Of a stretch of 64,000 nt of DNA, positions 44,005 to 54,652 are shown one piece after another. The stretch lies in the NCBI GenBank assembly GCA_027563935.2, contig CM050453.2:90804665-90868664 (forward strand). The letters run 5' to 3'. Every line of letters begins with the position of its first letter. Position 1 is the stretch's first letter. Both the position numbers and the translations under genes were made by a program. The stretch comes from Costus lasius (Eukaryota > Streptophyta > Magnoliopsida > Zingiberales > Costaceae). The notes below the pieces were generated by a model. That model ran no database searches. It saw only the letters and a list, made by a program, of their open reading frames with translations, and had not been told where the DNA came from.

Positions 44005-45198
44005 TGGTAGGCCCAGCCCCTACATTCATCCCAACCTAATTGGGCCATGGACCAAAGGTCAAAATTGGGCCAAGCCGTTGCCAAATCAAATGAATCTGAT
44101 TTGGGGGAGAATCCGGATGGACGGCAGAATCCAATCCGCGAGCTTCATCCTCATCTGGGGACAACGTCAGCCTGTTGCTGGCGGCTAAAATCACAGGCGT
44201 GCCATCGGAGATGACATTGGCCAATGACAGCTTGCCAATTAGTGATTTCCGGCAGAGGAAGCGACTGCTCGAGCACCGTCGACGAAGCAGAAAACGGCGA
44301 CTACGAGTGGACGAGACGCAAAATGATCGGATGTCAGGTGGCGAAATCCCGCATTCGGCGAGCCGTTTCATCACCTCAAGCATGCGTCCGGACAATCAGA
44401 GTGGGCGCAGGGGAGTCAGCAGGAAAGTATGGCCGCGTGGAGCATGGACAACGGACGAAAGCACCAGATGCACGCAAGCTCTGTGAGAGATGAAGCGACA
44501 CAACGGGCTGATGCAAGCAGCTTGAGCACTTCGGCGCCGCGTGGCATCCATCGAGTCCGGAGAAGGCTCCCAAGGTAGATCTCCATGTGATGCAAGCGCG
44601 CCGGCCAGGATCTAGACGAAGATCAAGATTAAGAAACGGGGCACGGGTAGATCAGAGAGAGATCTCGCGTGACGATGGCGCTGGCTCGGCCATCTGAATG
44701 AACGGTTGTCTATAAGAAGAGGGGGCAGCAAGCTCAGCGAGAAAGGGGAGGAACTGCTGGGATTGAATTGAGGGAAACAAACGGCTAAACGAGGGACGAA
44801 CGACGGTAAGCGGCGTAAACCAGGCGATCGAAACTCACCTAAGGCAATGCCTCCACCTCTCCCTCGCATCTCTCTCCTCTGAACTCAGCGTCGACCTACC
44901 AGCGAGGGCTTGTGAACCCCCCTCTCGGTAGCGCCGGTGAGTGGGTGGCGAGGTTCGGAGCCTCATCGACGCTAAGCTCTATTTCAGCGGTGAACTCTTC
45001 CTCTCCTTTCTACCCGTCGCACCTTTTTCTCTCCAACGGTTCGGTGAGCCTCAGGTCTCCAACCTTAGGTAAACACCGAGTTCAAATAGAGGCGTTGATC
45101 AGTTGACGGGTAGAAGTTGGGGTTGCCTGATGCTTGATGGAAAAGAACGCCATCGCCGAGCTCGTCGGAAGGAGAAATGTGCGGACGTTGTTCTGCAA
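44005..45198 (+). repeat. LTR2 of the composite element, 3'-truncated
   Basis: It is collinear with LTR3 from TGGTAGGCCC (third base changed) to 'cggacgttgttc' at about 45195. There it joins gag sequence, so about 380 bp of LTR end plus the primer site are missing. A TATA-like box CTATAAGAAGAGG lies near 44710. Confidence 0.85.
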
Positions 45199-46082
45199 AA
45201 TGGAGCTGGCTGAGTTGAAGCAAGAGGTGGCTTCACAACGTCGGGTAGCTGAGGCAAACATTGGGGTTGTACCGCACCGGAAGGTCCCGGAGCCTGGATA
45301 CTTTGTGGGGGTCCGGAGCGCTAAGGAAGTAGAAAACTTCCTATGGAACATGGAAATGTATTTCCAATCGGCCCAGATCCCTGTAGAGGATCAAGCTCTG
45401 GTACGCGCAGCGTAACAGTCCAGTGACGCCAAGCTGTGGTGGCAAATGCAGGCAGCACTAACTCTTCTGAGGAAACAGCAGACTCAACAACTGTCATGGG
45501 AGCAGTTCAAAGCCAAACTGAAGAAGCAGTTCATGCTAGAAAACTCTTCGTGGGCAGCACGGGAGATCCTTTTGAAATTGAAGCATACGGGCAGCATACA
45601 TGAGTATGTGAAGAAGTATATGGCCCTGATGCTCGAAATCAATGATATGGCTGAACAGGACAGACTCTACCATTTCTTGGTAGGACTGCAACGTTGGGCG
45701 CAGACTGAGCTCCGCAGACAAAAAGTAATGACTTTAAAGGAAGCTACCCTAGCCGCGGATGGACTAGTAGACCTTTGGGCACTGGATGATGTGGTTCCAG
45801 CAACTCCGAACTGCAACCGAGGGACTCCCTACCCGAGGGGGAAGCTTCCCTTAGCGGCGAGGAAGCTAAATTTCAAAGCCCCAAAGGAAAAAGAAATCAG
45901 GGCCCCGAGGTCGGCCGAACAATCATCGAAGCAGGCAGCTACACCGACGTGCTATATTTACGGGGGTCCCCACTTTATGAGGACTTGCCCCAAACGGAGC
46001 TAGCTAGCTGCCATTGTCGCCGACAGGGAGAAGGAAGACAAGGGGGCCAAAGATTCGGCGGCCACTATCCCAAAGCTGATTT
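45134..46082 (+). pseudogene. gag: Gag of internal region 2, N-terminus derived from the LTR, two in-frame stops
   Basis: The frame opens at 45134 or 45137 inside LTR2 (MEKNAIAELVGRRN) and runs across the deletion junction into gag (MELAELKQEV). It then continues with EVENFLWNMEMYF, AKLWW, WEQFKAKLKKQF and EYVKKYMALMLEI, the retrotransposon gag core. TAA at 45413-45415 and TAG near 46001 interrupt it without a shift. The knuckle near 45948 reads CYIYGGPHFMRTC, with Tyr where the second Cys of a CCHC knuckle should be. It ends with ATIPKLI like gag 1. Confidence 0.8.
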
Positions 46083-46269
46083 GATTTTGTTTTGTGGAAC
46101 TGTTGTAATGGACTTGGTCCGGTATTTTGGGAACAATATTTTGACTGTGTTTTCTAAACCCCAACTATGGGTATAACTATCTGGGTGACTGCTCTTGCAT
46201 CACCAAAACTTATCTTTACTTTTATGAAATTTCTCTTTTATCATGAATTGATGACTTTATGGATTTCTT

Positions 46270-46790
46270 GGTGAAAAGTTAGCAGACTTTAAAGCTACTA
46301 TTTGAGGAAAAGTTAGCAGACTTCAAAACTGCTATTTGAGGATAAATTGCAAATAAGTTAGCAGACTTTAAAACTGCTATTTTGAGGATAAAACGTGGAG
46401 AGTTAGCAAGCTCTAAAACTGTTATTCATGGATTAATTGAAAGTTAGCAGAATTTTAAAACTACTATTTGGGAGAATAAATGTGGAGAGTTAGTAGACTC
46501 TAAAACTACTATTTGGGATAAGAAGAGAGACGATGTCCAATTAAAATAAAAGTGATCCCTCTTCTTTAGTTCAACTAAGTCGACTTTACATAAGGGAACG
46601 CCTTTATGCAAGGAAAACTTAGGAGAACAACAAGGAAAGTTTCCTTGTAAACAGTCTAAGCTAAGTTTCTCCTCATAAGGGGATGCCTTGATGAGGGGAA
46701 GACTTAGGGACGAAAAGATTGGAGTGAGCTAAGTTACTTTTTTATGGAGGTGGTATAGGACATCTACGTAAGAGATGAGGCTTAGACGCA
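46270..46790 (+). repeat. 3' UTR repeat block of internal region 2
   Basis: Six hairpin-type units lie at 46278-46515. AGCAG...CTGCT pairs perfectly near 46315 and 46360, and AGTAG...CTACT near 46492. The CGCCTTTATG segments follow. The block is collinear with 43318-43830. Confidence 0.8.
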
Positions 46791-46947
46791 ACCAAAGTGG
46801 ACGAAAATAAATCGCCTAAGATGAAGGTACGAGATTTGAGCAATCAATTTCTATCAAATCACGTCAAACCCTCTCCTACGATATGGTTGAAATTACGAAG
46901 ACGAATCAATCGTCACTCTATATTCGTCGTGGACGACGAACAACGCA

Positions 46948-46959
46948 AGAGGGGGAGAA
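46948..46959 (+). promoter_or_regulatory. Polypurine tract before LTR3
   Basis: A purine run ending GAGGGGGAGAA immediately precedes TGTTAGGCCCAG. Confidence 0.85.
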
Positions 46960-48519
46960 TGTTAGGCCCAGCCCCTACTTTCAGCCCAACCCATTTGGGC
47001 CATTGACCAAAGGTCAAAATTGGCCCAAGCCGTTGCCTAATCAAATGAATCTGATTTGGGGGAGAATCCGGATGGACGGTGGAATCCAATTCGCGAGCTT
47101 CGTCCTTGTTTGGCGACAACGTCAGCCTGTTGCCGGCAGCTGAAATCACAGGTGTACCATTAGAGATGACGCCGGCCAACGACACCTTGCCAAGTGGCAA
47201 TTTCCGTTAGAGGAAGCGACAGCTCGAGCACCGTCGATGAAGCAAAAAATGGCGACTACGCATGGACGAGACGCAAAACGATTAGATGTCAGGTGGTGAA
47301 ATCCCGCATTCGGCGAGCTGTTTCATCACCTCAAGCATGCGTCTGGACAATCGGAGCGGGCGCAGGGGAGTCGGTAGGAAAGTATGGCCGCATGGAGCAT
47401 GGACCGTGGACGAAAGCACCGGATGCACACGAACTCTATGAGAGATGAAGCGACACAACAGGATGATGAGAGCAGCTCGAGCACTTTGGCGCCGCATGGC
47501 GTCCATCGAGTTCGGAGAAGGCTCCCATGGTAGATCTCCGTGTGATGCAAGCGCGCCGGCTAAGACCTGGACGAAGATCGAGATCAAGAAACGAGACACG
47601 GGCAGATCATAGAGAGATCTCGCGTGACGATTGTTCTAGTTCGGCCATCTGAATTAACAGTTGTCTATAAGAACAGGGGATAGCGGGCTCAGCGAGAAAG
47701 GGGAGGAACTACTGGGATTTAACTGAGGGGAACGAACGGCTAAACGAGGGACGAACGACGGTAAGTGGCGTAAACCAGGCGATCGGAACTCACCTAAGGC
47801 AACGCCTCCGCCTCTCCCTCCTCTGAACTCAACGTCGACCTACCGGCAAGGGCTTGTGAACCCCCTCTCAGTAGCTCCGGTGGGTGGGTGGCGAGGTTCG
47901 GAGCCTCGTCGATGCTAAGCTCTACTTCAGCGGCAAACTCTTCCTCTCCTTTCTCCTCGTCGCCCCTTTTTCTCTCCAGTGGTTCTGCGAGCCTCAGGTC
48001 TCGAACCTTAGGTAAACACCGAGTTCGAACAGAAGTGTCGATCGGTCAACGGGCGGAAGTTTGGGTTGCCCGACACTCGACAGAGAAGAACGCCGTTGTC
48101 GAGCTTGTCGGAAGGAGAAACGCGCGGACGTTGTTCCGACAAAGCCGTAGGCTGTGCACGTGAATGAAGCCGCGAGAGTTTGGATGCTGATGTGGCAGCA
48201 AAATGCGGACGCGGGCGAAGGCGTGTTCCGGGTTCAGATCCATTCGGCTGAAGGTATAAATCTGATTCTTTTCATTCGATTTGGATTCTGACGTGGTTGT
48301 TCCCTTGTTTTCCTTTTCCCCTCTCTCTTCCTATGTTGGACAAGGCTGAGGGATGCGTACGCGAATGTGTCCCTATCGGTCACGCTGAACCTGAACCAAA
48401 ACAGTTAAAATGATCCCCTACGTGGGATTTTAATTGATTTGACCCTGCGTGGCATTTAAAAATTATTGTAATAATTTATTTAGCTGATTTGTTGTATTAT
48501 GTTAAAACAGGGCGTGACA
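46960..48519 (+). repeat. LTR3 (complete, 1560 bp) of the composite element
   Basis: It starts TGTTAGGCCCAG and ends GGGCGTGACA just before CTAGT. It is the only complete LTR of the three. The parts absent from LTR1 and LTR2 lie in its last 0.85 and 0.38 kb. Confidence 0.9.
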
Positions 48520-48567
48520 CTAGTTATATTTGATCCATGACAAACTGTTAAAATGGTCCTCTCTCTG

Positions 48568-50485
48568 TGTGTTTATGTAGAACCTGTAGTTTCCCTTCTT
48601 TTTTGAATTTTCACATAAAATCAACAAAAATCAATGGAATTTGTGAAGATTTTAAACTCTATTCAACAAAAATACGTTGAATGACGATTTTGGGTAAAAG
48701 TATAGTTTCACTGTTTGATTATTTTGCATATTCATAAATACATGATCTATTGTATAGTTCTAGAACAACCTATATAATAAAATAATTAAGACATCTAATT
48801 GTGCCATCAATCTTGGTGTGCTTTAATGTCCACTGTCGGGCTAGAAATCTTCCACTGCTATCCTTCTTTAGACAGCTCTCGATGGGAAGATACAACGTTG
48901 GTTAAGGATGCAAGTAGGGATGTAGCCCATATTTATAATGGAAAAACCCTAAGCTCCCTCCATAAAGGAGTTTTGCATTTCGGGTGGGACATCCATAATC
49001 CAATAAAGATTATCCAATAAGGATTTCTCTCAAACCCAGGGTGAAGAATCCAATATCCAATAGCGATTCCTCTTAAAACCCGCGAGCTATACAATCTGTC
49101 TTTCACATTCAATATTGAGATGTTATGGGCCCATTAATCAATTAACAAATGCTCCCACGAATCAATAATGTTAGACCAAAAATTTCAACATTCACAAGAG
49201 CATAATTTGTGACCATCGTCACTAACTGTGATTACAATTTTGAACAAAATGAGGAGCGACACAGTCCAATGCTCACCTAGCATGTTTTGATCAATTCCTA
49301 CATATTTAACTAGAAATTAGGAAAATTCTAAAGCCGGGAAGGAAGATTTGTGGAGGATAAATAGTGATCAAAGCAACCTTAGAGGAGGAGAATAAGAACC
49401 GAGTAAGATTTCAAGTGCAAACCAAGAGTAGTGACTTCCACTTTCCACGAGAGATCTCGAGTTCGAATTTGAGAATAACCTGAGTAATAGCACACTCAAT
49501 GAAAAGGGAAAGAAGAGAAGAGTTTTATATCATTTTTCCTAGTTCATGAGAAGGATCAAAGGTGAATTGAGCTAACCCTAATCTTCCAATGACTATAAAA
49601 AATTACAATTATGGTTCATGAACCCTAACCATCTCAATCTATTTGCTATTTACAAGCTATGATGAGTTTGTGTTTACTTTAGTGGCTTTTATAGCTTAAC
49701 TCTAATTTTAAAATATAGGGAGTAATCTATTGTAAATATTCTATCATGTTATATTAATTAATTATTCTATTTGAGTAGGTTAATTAATTAATATAATTCA
49801 GATGACCATGATTTTCTATCATAAATGTTTGAATATATTATGAATAAATCACATATATTTATGATATATCTATAATATGTCATCAACGTCATAAAAAAGC
49901 CAACAAATTAATATTGTCATAAATTGACACAACCATTATAAAATATGGCTAAAATTGATATTTGCATTTTAAAATTTAGTTAAAATTGACATTGGCATAA
50001 ATTAAATCAAAACTGTCATTTCAAAAATTAGTATAATAATAACTTAGAAATCAATGTTAAACTAAATCAATCTTAAACCTTAACAATTATGGTTGGTCCT
50101 AGAAATTAGATTTTAGTTAACTCACAATACAACCGTCTTTTCCATATCCTCTCCCTTAGAAAAGAAAATCATTTATAATCTCGAACTTATATTAATAAAT
50201 ATATTGTTTGGCAAGCTAATTAATAAATATAATTGGATAAATTGATTTATTATCATAAATTTTTAAATATATTATAATATACTATGAATGAGTAATATTT
50301 AGAGCTTGATTACAAGATGTGTATCAACAATTAAGATTCTTACTAATTAAATTAACTAACACCCTCTAAAAGCATTAAAATTGACATTGTTATTTAAAAT
50401 ATTGATGTAATATTAATGAAAATAAATAATATTAGACTACGGTCAACGAAGCCTCAATAATTATGTCAAGAAATTGATATTAATA
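48568..50485. repeat. Dispersed 1.4-kb repeat, copy B (with a 479-bp insertion)
   Basis: Collinear with copy A (14204-14435 and 18996-20195). It has the empty site for the giant solo LTR (CATGTTTTGAT at 49281) and carries its own insertion at 48712-49190, which copy A lacks. Outer limits are approximate. The A/T-rich half (49690-50485) has no coding capacity. Confidence 0.8.
48712..49190 (-). mobile_element. Solo LTR, 479 bp, TTCAC target duplication
   Basis: The ends are TGTTTGATT and TTTCAACA, flanked by TTCAC (48707-48711 and 49191-49195). Copy A of the surrounding repeat is uninterrupted at this point (TTACACAAG near 14352). Read on the minus strand it starts TGTTGAAA and holds a TATA box, TTATAAATATGGG, near 48930, so that orientation is preferred. 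Size and ends fit a copia LTR. Confidence 0.85.
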
Positions 50486-50489
50486 AATT

Positions 50490-50907
50490 AAAATTAATGT
50501 GTTTTTTATTTCTTCCTCCTAGTTTTTTGTCCAAGGAAACACATAAGAGTTTGATCTTTTTATTCATTCTTGATCTCAAGATTCTTTTAAATCCATCAAA
50601 ATTAAGATAAATTCACTAAGATATGACTTGAGGAATGTTCCTTCTATCATATTAAGCATGAGCTTCTAATCTTTACAACAAGCTTGTCAGTGATATATTG
50701 AGTCATATAAAGTGATTCAAGTCTTTATTATAAAGTGATTCAAGCATGTGCATGAGATGCATGACTTCACACATAACTGCATTCAATAAGTATAATTGAA
50801 TGGCAAACAAACCTTTTATCATCTAATTATCGTTATTCTTTTTCTAACATAGAGGCCGATAATTTATCCTTCCATAAGAGTGCTTTTTCTAAACCATTTT
50901 ATACAGG
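50490..50907 (-). pseudogene. gag: Decayed copia gag (UBN2-type) fragment
   Basis: Minus-strand pieces such as LESLYMTQYITDKL (near 50720-50680) and LEIKNE followed by DQTLMCFLGQK (near 50565-50525) match the copia gag consensus in order, with several stops. The right side is cut by the chromovirus LTR at 50913. Confidence 0.55.
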
Positions 50908-51726
50908 TAAGGTGTCAGGAACTGATTAGCTTAAGCACGCCACATCAACTCCACGTCGGATAGGTATGATTTTTCAATAGCCGAGATCCCAATCAACTGC
51001 CGCATGTTGCCATTGACCCGCGTTCGGATCTCAAATCGAGTGTCGCGCACCGAACGCACAACACACTAACGCGCTGGAACGGACCTGCGGCAGGGGAGGA
51101 CAATTCACGTCCCTTGCCCTCAGCCTCCATCGGCGGCCCACTGGTCGCCAAAAACAGGTCATCGGTTGTGACAAAGATGTCTGGGAAGAGATTGGGAAAA
51201 GCTCGCCAGAAGGACAGAGTGTTGACGCTGAAACTCGAGGGAAAATTTCTCCGTTTATTCTATCTACAAACAGATACCTAAAACCCCTCTATGCAGCTCT
51301 CTGTATACACTCAACTCCTCTCCTCTCCATCCAGTCTCACTTGCTGGGATCACTGCCTGAAGAAGGAGGAGGCGGCGAACCTCAGACCGCTGCTTGGGAG
51401 GAAGGTGATACGCTCGTCACCTACTCTTGCTGGTGTCTGCGAGTCGGGAAGTTCCCTCTCTCCTACCTCTCGTGGAAGCTAGTGCTTAGATCCCCCTGCC
51501 GACGGACTTTTGTTCTTCTTTTCTACTTGGGGAGTCGCCTGCTCCACTTTCTCTTCTGCTATCGCCGCCTGAGGACGCTACCATGGGCGGGATGCCTGCC
51601 AGCCACCGCTTAGTGTCTATGTCCGCCGCCTACCTCGGGACTCCATCGTCTTCGCACCTCTGCGCACCTATTGACGGGAGTGGGGCGGAGCATATTCACC
51701 ACTAACTCCTGCCTGGATCCGTTGCT

Positions 51727-53105
51727 TGTGAAGTCATTTTTATATAGTGTTTCTCATGTTAATTTACCGTCACATTTTTGCTCTTTTCACAGTTATGCTT
51801 GATTATACTTTAAATTATTACGATGTCTTCGGGGTCTACACTCTTTTGTGTTTTTGCTTCATTTCAGGGAAAAAGTGAGGCGACACAATCATTTCAGCTG
51901 GATCAGTATTCTCAGTGAGAATCAAAACCTACCTAGTGACCAGAATCACACCCCGTGGCTTCTGTGTCGCCTGATGCTAATTTTCCAAATTTCATCCATC
52001 ACCTTCCCTACGCTGAAGAGAAGGTTTCATAAGGGCATAAAGGGAATTCGACAGAGAGGAGGCGAGGACATAAAACAAGATGTCTTTGGGCGGCGGGAGG
52101 AGACACATCTAACAGGAGGAGGAGGAGGAGGCTAAGCGACCGAACGGAGAAGCAGAGGAAACCCTTCGTTGTGAGAGTGTGAATGGGTTCATGACCAAAA
52201 ATGGGGAAGAAGGAGATCTCATCCGGTAGCTTCTTCTTCCTTGAGGGAGTCTTATCATCTTCTTCCCATTTTTCTTACTCTTCTCATTGTTCCATGGATG
52301 TCACGTTGAGATTAATCGATGCTTTGCCTTGCACAATGAATCTTGTAGCTTAATCCTGTTTCAGGGCTAGAGAAAGCCCCATGTATGTTTTATGCATGGA
52401 TTATTAACCCTTATTTGGTAATCCCTAATTTGTTCTATCATACCTAGTTGTACCCTACGAATGGGGAATGCCATCATGTTTTCTTCATATTTTAGACATC
52501 TTGTATTGCTAAGAGGCACATCTTGATGTTGGATCCCCTAGGTATGAGTATCGCAATCACCTCACAAAAGTTGTTGATTGTTCATGGATAGTGTACACCA
52601 TCTTGCACTCATTGGGTTTATTTAGCTAAGCGTGCTACGACGGTAGACGTCTAACCGCGTAAATACCTCGTTATACCCTTGAGAGAGGGTGACTTGTACA
52701 ACTGAAGGGGTGGTGTACACAATCTAGCACTCATTGGGTTTGTTCGGCTAAACATACTATGACGGTAGACGTCTAGCTGAATAAATACCTTGTTGCATCC
52801 TTGAGAGAGGACAACTTGTACCTTTGTTGATTACCCTAGGACTGTTGGGGAGAATTTTATATTACTAGCTATCCACACATGACACATCAAGGCGGCGAAC
52901 CCTGGCCCTAATCTCGTGCATCCTAAGACTTCTCGTCGAGTAATTTCCTTCCTTTCTTAATTAGCTTTAACTTATCATCCTATTTACAACAACAAAGGTT
53001 TGTCTAGTTTATGATAACTCAATTAGTCGGTACATGATATTTGGTCTCTGTGGGATCGATACATATATATTACTTCGATAGTCCGTATACTTGCGGAGCC
53101 TATCA
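51727..53105 (+). mobile_element. Solo LTR, 1379 bp, distant Athila-type, without palindromic array
   Basis: It starts TGTGAAGTCATTTTTATATAGTG and ends CTTGCGGAGCCTATCA. The flanks are TTGCT (51722-51726) and CTGCT (53106-53110), one mismatch. The segment GGTCTCTGTGGGATCG...ATTACTTCG near its 3' end aligns with the LTRs ending at 8573 and 12222. It lacks the TTACGG/CCGTAA palindromes. Confidence 0.8.
52591..52820 (+). repeat. Tandem duplication of about 120 bp in the solo LTR
   Basis: GTGTACACCATCTTGCACTC... (52591) and GTGTACACAATCTAGCACTC... (52713) head two copies. Each contains GACGGTAGACGTCTA and CTTGAGAGAGG. Confidence 0.88.
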
Positions 53106-53277
53106 CTGCTCCAGCAGGCCGTTTCAACTCTCCATCTCCTCTAGCGTCAGGGCTTTGGGCCTCAGCCCAAACCCAGATGCTTCACGGCCCTGCTTAGGGC
53201 CTCTTGGGCCTCATAGTCCTCCCCCAGCCGGCTTAGATGCTGCCCTCGGCGTCTCTCATCTCTACGAAGGCCCGCAG

Positions 53278-53649
53278 CTATGTTTCAAACTGCCACAAGT
53301 CTGCGGCTCTCACCCACTGGGGCTCTTCTAGCTCCCGCCACTTGACCTGGAACTCGGTAACTCTATTACCCGCATGAGTTCCCCTGGTGCGCAAGTTCAC
53401 GACTTCCTCCAAGGTGTCCTCGAATTGCACCCAGCCCGTAGGAGGGGGCCTCTCTTGTCGCTTGCATCTAGGGTCTTTGTCCTCATGGGAATTCTTCAAG
53501 AAGGATACGTGGAACACAGGGTGGAGTTTTAGCCTTTCCGGCAGCTCCAATCGATACACCACCATCGATTGCTTCTTCTTGGGGATGAGGGCCCGGTGCT
53601 TCTTCTTGGTGGAGATCGTCTGCCACATCTTGGGGGTCACCTTGAGCAA
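53278..53649 (-). pseudogene. Chromovirus integrase tether and chromodomain
   Basis: The minus frame holds YRLELPERLKLHPVFHVSFL, the conserved segment after integrase. A chromodomain-like C-terminus follows (EEVVNLRTR, TEFQVKWRELEEPQWVRAADL), ending with WQFET. Chromodomains of this kind direct integration to marked heterochromatin. This domain itself is open, but it is separated from the integrase core by stops and shifts. Confidence 0.85.
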
Positions 53650-54652
53650 GACTCACTCTCCCGTGTCGAATTGCTCATCCCGTCGGCTCTTATTCACGTA
53701 GGCTTCCATCCGACGGCAGCCTCCTCCAGGCTATCCTTGACCTCCATCAACATTTTTGCCCTTCCGTTGGTGGCCCGCTTGGCGTCAGGGCAGTCCCGAC
53801 AGTCCTCTCGCTGTACCACATCTAGCATGGTCAGCGGTTGCTTCCCTAGGACGATCTCGAAGGGCGACTTGCCCGCCGCCGAGCTCTAGTGAAGGTTGTG
53901 AGCAAACTAGGCAGTATCCAACAATTGGAGCCAGTTGCACTGGGTCGTCGTCGCGTAGTGTCGTAGGTACTCTTCCAACATGGCATTGATCCTTTCCGTC
54001 TGCCCATCTTTCTGAATAGAGTCCGCTAGAACCTCCTTGTGAAACGACCATCCCTGTCGCTCACTATGTCCACTGGTAGCTTGAAATACTTCACTACCTC
54101 GGCCCAAAAGAGTTGGGTAGCCTCCTCCGCCGGGAAGTGAGGTGAAGCAACGAGGAAAGTGGCGTACTTCGAGAACCTATCAACAATGACTAGGATGGAT
54201 CCCTTGCCTTCTACCACCGGAAGTCCCATGATGAAATCCATAGATAGGGAGATCTATGGACCCTCCAACCTCGGAAGCGGCTGTAGCAGCCTCGCTTCGC
54301 GTCGCCGGTCCACCTTGTCCTTCTGACAAGTGAGGCACGTCTTCAAGAATAAGTCCACATCCATCCTCATGGAAGGCCAATAACATGGCCTCACTAGTAA
54401 CGACATCGTCCTCCTCTGTCCCGGGTGCCCTAACCAAGGGGAGTCATGCACCTCGACCATGATGTCTCTGTGCAGGGACCCCAATGCGGGGATGAGTAAC
54501 CGGGAGCCCGCTGCCTCGAGTAGTCCCTGCTGATTCAGGGAATACAGGCGGACTTCACCCTATCGAATGGCATCCCTCAGCTTCTAGTACTTCAGATCCC
54601 TAGTTGCCGCAGCCTCTACCCTGCTCGCAATGTCTCCTTCCACCAAGGAGAT
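53650..54652 (-). pseudogene. Chromovirus integrase, broken, cut by the Athila-like element
   Basis: From right to left: the HHCC zinc-binding part with HDSPWLGHPGQRRT and CLTCQKDK (54440-54320), then the core with DFIMGLP and ILVIVDRFSKYATF (near 54240-54170) and IVSDRDGRFTRRF (near 54070-54028). Next come DGQTERINAMLEEYLRHY (54010-53950), containing the catalytic Glu, and the tail. Asp, Asp and Glu are visible but lie in different frames. The upstream pol is separated from it by the insertion at 54653. Confidence 0.8.

Larger units (their letters stand above)
41091..48519 (+). mobile_element. Composite gag-only LTR element: three LTRs, two internal regions, CTAGT duplication
   Basis: The whole 7.43-kb block has one target duplication, CTAGT (41086-41090 and 48520-48524). 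It is ordered LTR1 (41091-42341, 3'-deleted), gag 1, UTR repeats, PPT, LTR2 (44005-45198, 3'-deleted), gag 2, UTR repeats, PPT, LTR3 (46960-48519). No protease, RT or integrase is present in either internal region. Gag-only LTR elements are known in plants (TR-GAG type). The tandem form fits unequal recombination between LTRs or sister copies. Confidence 0.9.
50913..53213 (-). repeat. 3' LTR of a chromovirus, interrupted by a solo LTR
   Basis: The left end TGTCAGGAACTG (reading outward TGACA) and the right end near 53213, after the purine tract GGGGGAGGA (minus strand), bracket about 0.92 kb of LTR once the insertion 51727-53105 is removed. The right boundary is inferred from the PPT-like tract, and the second LTR lies outside the window. 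Short open frames at 51291-51613 are shadows. Confidence 0.55.
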
